Positions 1-10,023 of a stretch of 64,000 nt of DNA are shown here, one piece after another (position 1 is the first letter of the stretch; every line of letters starts with the position of its first letter). Under the pieces are notes generated by a model. That model was not told the DNA's origin. It did no database searches and worked only from the letters and a program-made list of their open reading frames with translations. The stretch spans positions 372,001-436,000 of the forward strand of contig NZ_CP113162.1 in the NCBI RefSeq assembly GCF_029030725.1, written 5' to 3'. Both the position numbers and the translations under genes were made by a program. The DNA is from [Pseudomonas] carboxydohydrogena. GTDB taxonomy: Bacteria; Pseudomonadota; Alphaproteobacteria; Rhizobiales; Xanthobacteraceae.

Positions 1-138
1 ACGCCAAGGTCACCGCGGCGGAATAAGTCTTTCCCGTCATTGCTGACGGCCCGCAACGCGAGCCGATCCGGAATCTGTAAATGGGGGAAGGTTCCGGGTT
101 CGCTCGCTCTGCTCGTGCCCCGGAATGACGGTGGCTCT
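1..138. other. Intergenic edge with palindromic repeat
   Basis: This stretch at the window edge lies beyond the stop of the antiporter gene and I see no gene in it. It holds a degenerate inverted repeat (about 92-128) whose arms read TTCCGGG and CCCGGAA, ending in CCCCGGAATGAC. The same ending occurs in the repeat at 27933-27973. Confidence 0.5.
92..128. repeat. Palindromic intergenic repeat, copy 1 (degenerate)
   Basis: The left arm TTCCGGGTTCGC and right arm GTGCCCCGGAATGAC can pair through their outer parts. The right arm ends exactly like the element at 27933-27973, suggesting the same dispersed family. It sits just downstream of the antiporter stop codon. Confidence 0.5.
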
Positions 139-1746
139 CTACAGCGGCGAGTTCTTCTCGCGATTGTCGACCACGGCTTCCTCCAGATCGAGGTCGCGCT
201 CGATGCGCCGCCGCGTCTCGTCGGCGATCTTGCCTTCGCGCAGCAGCTTGTGCAGCAGCTTGCGCTCGATGGCGATGATTTCCCTCACCATGGCCGCCCC
301 GCGTGTCGCAGGCGTGAAGTCGCCTTCCTTGGCGGGCGGCTCGGGCAATGCGCGCACCCGGGTCTCGTGGCGCGCTTCGAGAAAGCGCGCGAGCCCCTCG
401 GGCAGTTCGCGCTCCTTGAGGATTCGATTCAATTCCTTGCGCGATGCGGCCACGAGCTGGCGCCGTGCCGCGATCTCCTTCTCGCGTTCGTGACGTGCCT
501 CGTAATTTCCGTATTCGGAAACGCCGAGCGCGCGCGAGACGAAGGGCAGCGTGCCGCCGATGCCGACGACGGTGATGAAGATCACGCCGAACGACACCAG
601 CAGGATCAGGTCGCGATCAGGAAAGGGGTCGCCGTTGGCCAGCGTGTAGGGCAACGCCAGGGCAACGGCGAGCGACACCACGCCGCGAATGCCGGTGAAG
701 CCGACAACCGCGATGGCACGCCATGGCGGACGCTCCTCGCGTGCGCGGATGCGCTTGCTGAGCAGATGCGGCAGATAGGCGCCGGGAAATACCCAGATGA
801 AACGTGCTGCGATCACGATCGCGGTCGTGATGGCGATGGCCGACAGCACCGTGCCGAGATGCAGATATTTCGAGGTTTCGACCAGCGCGCGGGTCTGGAA
901 TCCAACGATCAGAAAGAGCACACCCTCGATCAGCCAGGTTGCGAAGTCCCAGAAGAAGATCCCCTGCAATCGCGTCGCCGCCGAAATCAGCAAGGGGCCG
1001 TTCCAGCTCACGTAAAGTCCGGCGACGACGGTTGCAAGCACGCCCGAGCCGCCCGCATGTTCGGGTACCCAGAAGGCGAGATAGGGCGTGAGCAGAGACA
1101 GCGTGATCTCGACGCGCGGGTCGTGCGCCCATTGCCGCAGCCGCAGGCTGAGCCAGCCCACCGCAACACCGAACAGGATTTCACATACGACGATGGCGGC
1201 GAAGGTGCCGGTCGCGGTCGAAAGCGAAAACGCACCCGTTGAGACCGCCATCACAGCGAAACGGTAGAGGATGAGCGCGGTCGCATCGTTGGCCAGTCCC
1301 TCGCCTTCAAGCACCACGAGGATGCGGTGCGGCAGTCCGATCCTGCGCGCGATGGCGAGCGGCGCGACGACGTCGGGCGGCGAAACGATAGCGCCGAGCA
1401 GGAAACCAACGCTCCATGACAGGCCGAGCGCGAAATGGACGGCGACCGCGACGGCGCAGGTGGTAAAGATCACGCAGCCGATGGCGAGCATCGCGATGGG
1501 GCGCAGGTTGAATTTGAATTCGCGCCAGCTCATCGATACGCCGGCGGAGTAGATCAGAGGCGGCAGCACCAGAAGCAGCACGCCTTCCGGCTTCATTTCG
1601 ATCGGCGGGAAGCCCGGCGTGAAGGCGAGCGCGCCGCCGACAAGAAGAAACACGATGGCTGGTGCCAGTTGCAGGCGCCGCGCCAGCGTCGCCGATGCCG
1701 CGAGCACGCTCAAAACAAGAAGGAAGGTCAGAAAGGCGTGAGTCAC
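139..1746 (-). CDS. Na+/H+ antiporter, CPA1 family
   Basis: Inner-membrane cation/proton exchanger of the CPA1 (NhaP/NHE) family, 535 residues, expected to exchange Na+ or K+ for H+ in pH and salt homeostasis. About 12 hydrophobic segments fill residues 1-405. The ion-site motif of transmembrane segment 5 is visible as AIVSPPDVVAP (119-129, Asp125), followed by GEGLANDATALI (148-159) and a later GFTGIRGVVSL motif. The last 130 residues are charged and probably a cytoplasmic regulatory tail. It is the last gene of an ispA-DUF1345-antiporter run on the minus strand, starting 9 bases after its neighbour's stop. The exact ion cannot be told from sequence. Confidence 0.9.
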   Translation of the reverse strand: MTHAFLTFLLVLSVLAASATLARRLQLAPAIVFLLVGGALAFTPGFPPIEMKPEGVLLLVLPPLIYSAGVSMSWREFKFNLRPIAMLAIGCVIFTTCAVAVAVHFALGLSWSVGFLLGAIVSPPDVVAPLAIARRIGLPHRILVVLEGEGLANDATALILYRFAVMAVSTGAFSLSTATGTFAAIVVCEILFGVAVGWLSLRLRQWAHDPRVEITLSLLTPYLAFWVPEHAGGSGVLATVVAGLYVSWNGPLLISAATRLQGIFFWDFATWLIEGVLFLIVGFQTRALVETSKYLHLGTVLSAIAITTAIVIAARFIWVFPGAYLPHLLSKRIRAREERPPWRAIAVVGFTGIRGVVSLAVALALPYTLANGDPFPDRDLILLVSFGVIFITVVGIGGTLPFVSRALGVSEYGNYEARHEREKEIAARRQLVAASRKELNRILKERELPEGLARFLEARHETRVRALPEPPAKEGDFTPATRGAAMVREIIAIERKLLHKLLREGKIADETRRRIERDLDLEEAVVDNREKNSPL

Positions 1747-1755
1747 GTCCGTTTG

Positions 1756-2472
1756 TTATCCCGGAGAAAGAGCGCTGGCGGCGATGTTGACCGTCAAGGC
1801 GAGCAGAGCGGTATTGAACAGGAAAGAGGCTATTCCGTGCGCGGTCGCGGTGCGCCGGATCACCCTGTCGGTGATGCCGACATCGGAGACCTGCGCGGTC
1901 ATGCCCACCACGAAGGAAAAATAGACGAAGTCCCAGTAATCCGGATCGCTTTCATCTCCGGGAAAGGCGAGGCCGCCGATGCTCTCGCCGCGATAATATT
2001 CATGCGCGTAATGCAATGCGAAGGTGGTGTGGATCGCGACCCATGACAGCAGGATCGTGGCGATCGCGAGGCCTGATTGCATCGGGCCACGATGAGGCGC
2101 GCCGAGTTCAAAGACAATGGCGGCAAGGCTGGCGAAGGCCGCGACAGATGTCAGCGCAAGAATAAGAAAGCGGCCGTCATCCTCCATCGCGGCGACGCGG
2201 CGGATGTTGGCGTGCCCGCCGAGAAAGATCGTGGTGTAGGCGAGCGTCAGATAAAGTACGAGCGCGATATCCCAGCCGAGCAGCAGCCGTGTCGTCGTGC
2301 GCAGGGCGGGTGGCAGCAGGAATAGAGATATGAGCCCGACCGCGATCGATATGAAAAATCGCGGCCTTGCATAGATGATGCGCAGGACTTTCGGCATGCG
2401 CCGGAAACGTGCGAGAGGATCGTCCTCGCGGGATACGGTTTTTGAGCGGGGAGCCGTCTTCTTCTGCGCCAT
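1756..2472 (-). CDS. DUF1345 family membrane protein
   Basis: Integral membrane protein of 238 residues belonging to the DUF1345 family, whose function is not established. The N-terminus is basic (MAQKKTAPRSK) and is followed by about six hydrophobic segments. The family-typical region around YYRGESIGGLAFPG and the nearby YWDFVYFSFVVGM stretch is present. The ATG at 2472 is chosen because it follows the ispA stop by only 7 bases; the longer open frame runs into ispA and adds an unlikely arginine/cysteine-rich leader. It probably shares a transcript with ispA upstream and the antiporter downstream. Confidence 0.85.
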   Translation of the reverse strand: MAQKKTAPRSKTVSREDDPLARFRRMPKVLRIIYARPRFFISIAVGLISLFLLPPALRTTTRLLLGWDIALVLYLTLAYTTIFLGGHANIRRVAAMEDDGRFLILALTSVAAFASLAAIVFELGAPHRGPMQSGLAIATILLSWVAIHTTFALHYAHEYYRGESIGGLAFPGDESDPDYWDFVYFSFVVGMTAQVSDVGITDRVIRRTATAHGIASFLFNTALLALTVNIAASALSPG

Positions 2473-2479
2473 GCCGCCC

Positions 2480-3418
2480 TTAGTTCTGCCGCTCCGCGAC
2501 GAAGCGGGCTGCCGCGCGCAGCACATCGCCCTTCGCGCCGAACGGCGCGAGCGCGGCGTCGGCCTGCTTCAGCAAATCTTGCAGGCGGCGCTTGGCGCCA
2601 TCAAGTCCCAGTTGCGTGACGAAGGTGGTCTTGCCAAGGGCCGCGTCCTGTCCGGCGGGCTTGCCGAGCGCGGCCGCGTCACCTTCGACATCGAGCAGGT
2701 CGTCGGCGATCTGGAACGCCTCGCCGAAGGCATGGCCGTAAGCGTCGAGGGACGCATATTGCTCCTTCGAAGCCTGGCCGAGCAGCGCCCCGGCGATGCA
2801 GCCATATTTCAAAAGCGCGCCGGTCTTCATCTGCTGGAGCTTGGCGACATCCGGCGGCTCCTTGTCGCCGAAGCGGCCCTCGCCCGCGAGGTCCATGATC
2901 TGGCCTCCCGCCATGCCGCCGATGCCGGCGGCGCGCGCGAGCGCCCGCGTCAGCAACAATCGCACCGTCGGGTCGCGGTGAACGTCATCGCGGGTGATGA
3001 TGTCGAAGGCGAGCGTGAGCAGGGAGTCGCCCGCGAGGATCGCGGTCGCCTCGTCGAATTTCTTGTGCGAGGTCGGGCGGCCCCGGCGCAGGTCCGAATT
3101 GTCCATCGAGGGCAGATCGTCGTGGATCAGCGAATAGCAATGGATGCATTCAAGCGCCGCGCCAGCCATCAGCGCGCCCTGACGCGGCACGTCGAACATC
3201 GCGGCACTCGCCACCGCGAGAAACGGCCGCAGCCGTTTGCCGCCGTTGAGGCTGGAATAGCGCATCGCCTCGATCAGCCGCTTGGGGCGGAGGATTTCCC
3301 CCTGCTCGGGCTTGTCCGACAGAAGCCGGTCGAGCAGCGCCTCGGTATCGGCCGCGGTCGCGTCGAGCAGCTTGTTGAAATCCTGGGTTGAGGCGGTCGA
3401 GGCAGGGGCCGTGGTCAT
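2480..3418 (-). CDS. ispA: Polyprenyl (farnesyl) diphosphate synthase
   Basis: Short-chain prenyl transferase condensing isopentenyl diphosphate with allylic diphosphates, supplying C15 precursor for ubiquinone, undecaprenyl carrier and hopanoids. The first aspartate-rich motif is DDLPSMD (100-106) followed by LRRGRPTSHK, and the second is ADDLLDVEGD (from about 238). Both magnesium-binding sites are therefore intact. At 312 residues it has the normal length for FPP synthases. The open frame continues upstream, but ATG 3418 gives the family-like N-terminus. It is divergent from mtgA with about 156 bases between starts. Chain-length specificity (C15 versus C20) is not certain from sequence alone. 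Confidence 0.9.
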   Translation of the reverse strand: MTTAPASTASTQDFNKLLDATAADTEALLDRLLSDKPEQGEILRPKRLIEAMRYSSLNGGKRLRPFLAVASAAMFDVPRQGALMAGAALECIHCYSLIHDDLPSMDNSDLRRGRPTSHKKFDEATAILAGDSLLTLAFDIITRDDVHRDPTVRLLLTRALARAAGIGGMAGGQIMDLAGEGRFGDKEPPDVAKLQQMKTGALLKYGCIAGALLGQASKEQYASLDAYGHAFGEAFQIADDLLDVEGDAAALGKPAGQDAALGKTTFVTQLGLDGAKRRLQDLLKQADAALAPFGAKGDVLRAAARFVAERQN

Positions 3419-3574
3419 CGAAAACTCCGAAATTTGGCCGGACCATGCCTTCATGGAAGCGCTCCCGTCAATTCTGCCATGCGATAAATGCCGGATTCGG
3501 TGCCCGTTGCTGCTTCTGCTATGGGGGAAGATGGACAGCTTCCGCCCCATTGGCTCTTGCAACGTCAGCCGCCG

Positions 3575-4246
3575 ATGAAACGCCCGCTCCGCGCGATCCT
3601 GTTGGTGGTGGCGGCCCTGCTTTTGCTGCCGTATCTGCTGGTGCCGGTTTACTCGGTCGGGCATCCGGTTTCGGTGCTGATGGCGGGGCGCTTCCTGACC
3701 GGCAGCCCGGTCTCGCGGACCTGGGTGGATATCGGGGCGATGTCGCCGGCGATGCCCCGCTCGGTGGTTGCGGCGGAGGACGCCCGGTTTTGCAGCCACC
3801 ATGGCGTGGACTGGGATTCCCTGAGCGACGTGCTGGAGGACGCCGAGGACGGGGAAGTGACCCGGGGCGGTTCCACCATCACCCAGCAGGTGGCGAAAAA
3901 CCTGTTCCTGTGGCCGGGGCGCAGCTACATCCGCAAGGGGCTGGAACTCCCGCTGGCGCTCTGGATCGACCTCGTGTTGTCAAAAAAGCGAATTCTTGAG
4001 CTTTATCTGAATGTTGCAGAGTTCGGGCCGGGCGGGCAATTCGGCGTCGAGGAAGGTGCCCGCTATGCCTTCGGCCGGGGTGTTTCTGCGATTTCACCCC
4101 ATCAGGCAGCGCTTCTGGCCGCTGTCCTGCCCAATCCCGTGACCCGCAGCGCCCGCGCGCCCAGCGCCCATATCCGCCGTCTGGCCGGGACCTACACGGC
4201 GCGCGCCCGTTCGGCGGCGATTTTGGCCTGCTGGACCCGGAATTGA
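3575..4246 (+). CDS. mtgA: Monofunctional peptidoglycan transglycosylase
   Basis: Family GT51 glycosyltransferase polymerising lipid II into glycan strands at the periplasmic face of the inner membrane, without a transpeptidase domain. One N-terminal transmembrane anchor (residues 6-26) precedes the GT51 fold. Catalytic Glu68 lies in [15 protein letters not shown] and the second signature is [15 protein letters not shown] (97-111). At 223 residues it has the usual length for MtgA. ATG 3575 is chosen because the upstream in-frame methionines (3488, 3521) add non-membrane sequence before the anchor; no start has an obvious Shine-Dalgarno sequence. Confidence 0.92.
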   Translation: MKRPLRAILLVVAALLLLPYLLVPVYSVGHPVSVLMAGRFLTGSPVSRTWVDIGAMSPAMPRSVVAAEDARFCSHHGVDWDSLSDVLEDAEDGEVTRGGSTITQQVAKNLFLWPGRSYIRKGLELPLALWIDLVLSKKRILELYLNVAEFGPGGQFGVEEGARYAFGRGVSAISPHQAALLAAVLPNPVTRSARAPSAHIRRLAGTYTARARSAAILACWTRN

Positions 4247-4378
4247 AGATTTTGAAGCATTTTCAGCCGCTCCAGCCCTAGCGTCAGACGCCTTCATCCT
4301 CTATAAGCGCGGCCTCAACCGAAATTCTCCAGAAAGCTCCCGAGGGCGGGCTGCTTTCGCTTGAAGGACGACGATCCA

Positions 4379-4564
4379 ATGGCCGTTCCCCGCAGAAAAA
4401 CATCGCCATCCCGTCGCGGCATGCGCCGCTCGGCCGATGCGCTCAAGAAGCCGACCTATGTCGAAGACAAGGACTCGGGTGAATTGCGCCGTCCGCACCA
4501 TCTCGACCTGAAGACCGGCATGTACAAAGGCCGTCAGGTTCTGAAGGTGAAGAAGGAAGACTAA
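4379..4564 (+). CDS. rpmF: 50S ribosomal protein L32
   Basis: Small basic ribosomal protein of 61 residues, a component of the large subunit. The N-terminus [20 protein letters not shown] and the motif [19 protein letters not shown] are the family signature. It lacks the zinc-binding cysteines found in some L32 versions, as is normal for alphaproteobacteria. The start at 4379 matches the universal MAVP N-terminus; an ATG 18 bases upstream would add an untypical MKDDDP. In related genomes rpmF commonly follows mtgA, as here. Confidence 0.96.
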   Translation: MAVPRRKTSPSRRGMRRSADALKKPTYVEDKDSGELRRPHHLDLKTGMYKGRQVLKVKKED

Positions 4565-4576
4565 GGCGATCTCTTC

Positions 4577-4601
4577 AATCGCGGCGCGAGCCGCCGCGAT
4601 T
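4577..4601 (+). terminator. Hairpin after rpmF, no T-tract
   Basis: A perfect 10-base inverted repeat, AATCGCGGCG and CGCCGCGATT with a 5-base loop, begins 12 bases after the rpmF stop. No thymidine run follows, so it may stabilise the 3' end or act as a weak terminator. Confidence 0.45.
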
Positions 4602-4695
4602 GCCTTGCGCGATTGCCCCTGCCGCGGGATGTGATGTGACGCGCGGCAGTTTCGGAGTATCGTTTCAGCAGCTTGCGCCATAGAAGGCTTCGCCG

Positions 4696-5445
4696 ATGCC
4701 TACAATCGGTTTTCCGCTGCTGCTCATTCCGATCGCGATCTACAACATCGTTGTGTTCCTGATGCCCGGTGCGGGTTTGACCGCGCCGCTGTTCACGCTG
4801 CCGCTGTTGTCCGGCGTCACGTGGGGCGTCAGCTTCAACGATCTCGTGCTGGCGCTCGGCATCATTCTCCTGCTGTTCGAATTCGCCCGCGCTTCAAGGC
4901 CCGGCGCCAAATATGTGATGGATCACATCCTGTCGCTGGTTGTGCTCGGCGCGGCGGGCGCCGAATTCCTGTGGCTCGCGCCGTTCGGCACCTCGGCCTT
5001 TGCCCTGCTGGTGCTTCTCACATTTGTCGATTTCCTGGGTGGCCTGACGCTCAGTCTGCGCCATCGTGCGGCGCGCCGCGCGATGCTGCGGAGCGCCGGC
5101 CATGAAGCCGCGCCCGCACCTGCGCCCGCAACTTCTCCTGCCCCCGTTCCTGCCGCGCCGCCGCCTTCCGCGCCCGCGCCTGTCCGCACTGAGCCTCCGC
5201 CACTCGCACCCAGAGAGCCGCCGCTCTCCCATCCGCAGATGGAGGTCATCACGCCCGAGGTCGATAGCCCCTCGCAGCATGTGCAGCCGGATGCGGCGAA
5301 GCCCGGTGACATTGGCGGTGTGGTGAAGGTGGAGCCTGCGCACAAGAGCGTTTCGGACTGGAGCGCGTCCGATCTCGTGCGCGATCATGACGGGCAGGAA
5401 ACGACGAGGCCGGTGCCTCCGCCGATCGTGCCGCGCCGCGACTGA
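4696..5445 (+). CDS. Membrane protein of unknown function, proline-rich tail
   Basis: I do not recognise the family. The 249-residue protein has about four hydrophobic segments in residues 4-118, starting MPTIGFPLLLIPIAIYNIV, then a basic stretch (RHRAARRAML). This is followed by a long alanine/proline low-complexity region (about 138-175) and a polar C-terminus rich in valine, proline and aspartate. That layout suggests an inner-membrane protein with a disordered cytoplasmic tail. Bias toward G/C in third codon positions supports coding. Its neighbour rpmF gives no functional clue. Confidence 0.75.
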   Translation: MPTIGFPLLLIPIAIYNIVVFLMPGAGLTAPLFTLPLLSGVTWGVSFNDLVLALGIILLLFEFARASRPGAKYVMDHILSLVVLGAAGAEFLWLAPFGTSAFALLVLLTFVDFLGGLTLSLRHRAARRAMLRSAGHEAAPAPAPATSPAPVPAAPPPSAPAPVRTEPPPLAPREPPLSHPQMEVITPEVDSPSQHVQPDAAKPGDIGGVVKVEPAHKSVSDWSASDLVRDHDGQETTRPVPPPIVPRRD

Positions 5446-5455
5446 TCTCACAAAA

Positions 5456-5788
5456 TCAGGCGATGTCGTTGAACCGCGATCTGCCCGATGCGCGCGGCTG
5501 GACCGCGACGCGCGTTGCGGCGTAGCGCGCCATGCCGTCGCTCGCGGTGGTCTGCCGCAGTCTGCGGGTTTGCGGAGCGAGGGCTGCGGTCGCGATCAGA
5601 TGCATCACGAAGGATGGATCGGGGCGCAGCCTTGGGCTTTGTGACCGGCTCATGGACTGCACCGGGGCAACGGGCACCAGTTCCGTCGCTGCGGGCGATG
5701 TCTCAGGCGCCTTGGCATGGGAACCGCTCTCAAGCGGCTGCGCCGCCAGTCCTTGTCCGGGTGAAATTGCCGATATCATCGCCGCCAT
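5456..5788 (-). CDS. Small conserved-looking protein of unknown function
   Basis: This 110-residue frame starts at ATG 5788 (or 5779) and ends 10 bases from the stop of the convergent membrane-protein gene. Its C-terminal half (RPDPSFVMHLIATAALAPQ, then a run ending ARYAATRVAVQP) resembles a family of uncharacterised small proteins I associate with Bradyrhizobium relatives. The N-terminal half is low in complexity. There are no transmembrane segments or cysteines. I assign no function, and the call rests on pattern recognition and the lack of a competing gene. Confidence 0.5.
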   Translation of the reverse strand: MAAMISAISPGQGLAAQPLESGSHAKAPETSPAATELVPVAPVQSMSRSQSPRLRPDPSFVMHLIATAALAPQTRRLRQTTASDGMARYAATRVAVQPRASGRSRFNDIA

Positions 5789-6006
5789 TCCGGTGCGCCA
5801 TCTGTCCCGGTATGGGACAGCCACGGTGCTTCGGTGCAGACGTCGCAAGGATTATGCCGGGCATGGCGGCAACGTCTTACCCTTTGCGGGATCGCCGGAA
5901 ATCCGCGCTTTTTTGAATTGTTTAGGGACCGCGACCTAGTGTGGCGGTGCATTCACGCTCTATGCTTCCGAACGAATGATTCGAGTCTGTCCCGGATCGA
6001 GGCACA

Positions 6007-7755
6007 GTGTCCGCAATTCAAGAATCTTCCGCGATATCCCTTCCAGAGACGGCTCCCGGCCGCCTCGAAGAATCATCCGTGGACACGGTTCTGGCATGTC
6101 TGGGGCAGGCGGCCTTCACCTGGGATATGGCAAGCGACGCGCTGTCGTGGAGCGCGAATATCCATGAGGTCCTGCCCGATGTGCCATCGGACGCGATGGA
6201 GCTGGGGGCGGAATTCGCCAAGCTGATCGAACCGCAGCCGCATCTGCGCCGCGAGGCGGTGATGCATGGCTCGGCGCAGGATTTGGGACAGGGTGTTTCC
6301 TATCAGATCGAATATGGGCTGCGCGCGCGGCTGTCGGCGCCGGTCGTCTGGATCGAGGAAACCGGCCGCTGGTTCGCGGGCGCCGATGGAAAGCCGGCTT
6401 ATGTGCGGGGCATCCTGCGCATCAACAACGAGCGGCATGCCCACGAAGAACAGTTGCGCAAACTTTCGCAGCGCGATCCGCTGACCGGCGATCTCAACCG
6501 CACTCATCTCGCCGCAGCGCTTGCGGAGGCCGTGGAAGAAGCCGCGCGCTTCCGCTCCTCCTTCGCCTTCATGCTGATCGGCATCGACCATCTGGCCCGC
6601 CTCAACGAGGCGTTCGGCTTCGATGTCGCCGACGAGGTGATCTGCGAGGTGTCGCGGCGGATTCGCGCCCGGCTGCGCGGCGGCGACGTGCTGGGCCGGT
6701 TTTCCGGCAACAAGTTCGGATTGATCCTGAAGAACTGCACCGCCGACGACATGCAGGTAGCGGCCGAGCGTTTTCTCGCGGGTATCCGCGACGAGATCGT
6801 GCCGACCGCCTCCGGGCCGGTGTCGCTGACGGCCTCGATCGGTGCGGTCAACGCGCCGCGTTATGCCCGCACGGCGGAAGAAGCCATGAGCCGGACACAG
6901 GAGGCGCTGGAGACGGCGAAGCGCCGCCGCCGCGGTTCGTTCCATGCATGGCATCCGAATGTCGAGCGCGATGCGCAGCGCCGGGTCAATATTCGCGTCA
7001 CCGACGAGATCGTGGCCGCCTTGAATGAGCACCGCATCGTCATGGCATTCGAGCCGGTGGTTGAGGCGGTCTCACGCCAGCCCGCGTTCTACGAATGTCT
7101 GGTGCGGATGCGGCATGGCGAAGGCGAATTTTCGCTGGCGCCCGACATCGTCCCGGTGGCCGAGAAGCTCGGTCTCATTCGCCTTGTCGATCATCGCGTG
7201 CTCGAACTTGTGGTGGAGGAGCTTGCGCGGTCGCCGCAGGTGCAGCTCAGCCTCAACATTTCGCCCGACACCACGATGGACCCGAACTGGTGGGCAAGCA
7301 TCGAGTCCCTGTTCCGCGCCTATCCCGGCGTGGCGGAGCGCATGATCGTGGAAATCACCGAGACGATTGCGATCCAGGACATCGACGATTTGCGCGGCTT
7401 CGTGAATCGGTTGAAGGATTTCGGCAGCCGCATCGCGATCGATGATTTCGGCGCGGGTTACACGTCGTTCCGGAATTTGCGCAAGCTCGGCGTCGATATC
7501 GTGAAAATCGACGGCGCCTTCGTGCAGAACATCGCGCGCTCGGCGGACGACCGCGCCTTCGTGCAGACCATGATCGATCTGGCGCATCGGCTCGGGCTCA
7601 AGACCGTTGCCGAATGGGTGCAGGACGAGGAAGCCGCCAGGTTCCTGCGAATCTGGGGTTGCGACTACATTCAGGGCCGGCTGACCGGCCTTGCCTCGAC
7701 ACAACGGCCGTGGGATCTGGTTGCCGCCCCGCATCCTGTCGCGGACGTGCGATAA
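6007..7755 (+). CDS. PAS-GGDEF-EAL cyclic-di-GMP protein with degenerate GGDEF
   Basis: Cyclic-di-GMP turnover protein of 582 residues. A PAS-like sensor region (about 25-145) is followed by a GGDEF domain (about 155-310) and an EAL domain (about 335-575). The diguanylate cyclase signature is SGNKF (233-237), so cyclase activity is probably lost. The EAL domain keeps the phosphodiesterase residues: ExL as ECL (363-365), Asn417, Glu449, Asp479-Asp480, Lys500, Glu536 and Gln556. The likely role is hydrolysis of cyclic-di-GMP, with the degenerate GGDEF acting as a GTP-sensing or structural domain. The start is GTG 6007. No transmembrane segment is seen, so it should be cytoplasmic. Confidence 0.92.
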   Translation: MSAIQESSAISLPETAPGRLEESSVDTVLACLGQAAFTWDMASDALSWSANIHEVLPDVPSDAMELGAEFAKLIEPQPHLRREAVMHGSAQDLGQGVSYQIEYGLRARLSAPVVWIEETGRWFAGADGKPAYVRGILRINNERHAHEEQLRKLSQRDPLTGDLNRTHLAAALAEAVEEAARFRSSFAFMLIGIDHLARLNEAFGFDVADEVICEVSRRIRARLRGGDVLGRFSGNKFGLILKNCTADDMQVAAERFLAGIRDEIVPTASGPVSLTASIGAVNAPRYARTAEEAMSRTQEALETAKRRRRGSFHAWHPNVERDAQRRVNIRVTDEIVAALNEHRIVMAFEPVVEAVSRQPAFYECLVRMRHGEGEFSLAPDIVPVAEKLGLIRLVDHRVLELVVEELARSPQVQLSLNISPDTTMDPNWWASIESLFRAYPGVAERMIVEITETIAIQDIDDLRGFVNRLKDFGSRIAIDDFGAGYTSFRNLRKLGVDIVKIDGAFVQNIARSADDRAFVQTMIDLAHRLGLKTVAEWVQDEEAARFLRIWGCDYIQGRLTGLASTQRPWDLVAAPHPVADVR

Positions 7756-7770
7756 GCGGCGGCCCAAGGA

Positions 7771-7796
7771 AAAAGGCCGGGATGGCCCGGCCTTTT
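7771..7796. terminator. Bidirectional terminator between EAL gene and phaR
   Basis: A perfect 11-base inverted repeat, AAAAGGCCGGG and CCCGGCCTTTT around a 4-base loop, lies between two convergent genes. The A/T runs are inside the arms, so it can serve transcripts from both sides. Confidence 0.85.
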
Positions 7797-7815
7797 CGCT
7801 GAACTTCTGAAAATC

Positions 7816-8418
7816 TCAGTTGCTATCGCCGGAGGGCTTCGACATCCGCTCCAGCCGCTCCTGCATTTCCCTCATCTGGCGCTTCAACTCGTCGATGTCG
7901 TCGTTGTCGGCGGGCTCGGTGCCGGGCGCGGGCGCCTGCGTCTCCGCGCCGTTGCGTGTCGCGGGCGCCGCGAACGGCTTGAACATCGCGAAGGTCCGCT
8001 CGAACATTTCCATGTTGCGACGGACGTGTTCCTCAAGCGGCGCGAACGGCGTGCCGCTGAAGGTGTTGGTCATCTGCTTGCGGAATTTTTCCTGCTCGCG
8101 GGTCAGCGTGTCGATCGATTGCTCGAGATATTTCGGCACCACCATCTGCATGCTGTCGCCATAGAACCGGATCAGCTGGCGCAGGAAGGTGGTCGGCAGC
8201 AAATTCTGCCCCGCCTTGTTTTCCTGCTCGAAAATGATCTGGGCCAGAACCGAGCGGGTGATGTCGTCGCCGGTCTTGGCATCGTAGACGAGAAAATCCT
8301 CGCCCTCCTTGACCATGCTGGCGAGGTCTTCGAGCGTCACATAGGTGCTGGTGCCGGTATTGTAGAGTCGCCGGTTGGCGTATTTCTTGATCGTAATGGG
8401 CTGGTCGGATTTCGCCAT
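7816..8418 (-). CDS. phaR: Polyhydroxyalkanoate synthesis repressor PhaR
   Basis: DNA- and PHB-binding repressor of granule-associated genes, 200 residues. The N-terminal PHB accumulation regulatory domain starts ITIKKYANRRLYNTGTSTYV (residues 8-27). The second domain contains DDITRSVLAQIIFEQE and FLRQLIRFYGDSMQ. The C-terminal third is alanine/proline-rich and then a charged coiled coil (DDIDELKRQMREMQERLERM). In characterised relatives PhaR represses phasin genes and itself and is released by binding polymer. It is divergent from phaA across a 280-base gap, so the control region may be shared. Confidence 0.95.
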   Translation of the reverse strand: MAKSDQPITIKKYANRRLYNTGTSTYVTLEDLASMVKEGEDFLVYDAKTGDDITRSVLAQIIFEQENKAGQNLLPTTFLRQLIRFYGDSMQMVVPKYLEQSIDTLTREQEKFRKQMTNTFSGTPFAPLEEHVRRNMEMFERTFAMFKPFAAPATRNGAETQAPAPGTEPADNDDIDELKRQMREMQERLERMSKPSGDSN

Positions 8419-9877
<1,459 letters not shown>

Positions 9878-9921
9878 TCTGGTATACACAGAACAACGCA
9901 TTGATACCTGACGATGCGCGG

Positions 9922-9955
9922 AATGCCCGGTTTAAAGCCGGGCATTCTTTTTTGG
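9922..9955 (+). terminator. Intrinsic terminator between phaA and phaB
   Basis: A 9-base inverted repeat, AATGCCCGG and CCGGGCATT with a 7-base loop, is followed by a thymidine run. It implies that phaB also has its own promoter in the remaining 70 bases. Confidence 0.8.
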
Positions 9956-10023
9956 TTTGACGTTTGATCGTGAAACTGTCGTGATGGATGACTAGTGCAA
10001 CGATAAAGAACGAGGAGGATGTC

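Noticed and set aside
2480-3802. Longer 440-residue version of the prenyl synthase
   Set aside because: The extra 128 N-terminal residues are Arg/His-rich, cross into the mtgA gene on the other strand and have no family match; the ATG at 3418 gives a normal protein.
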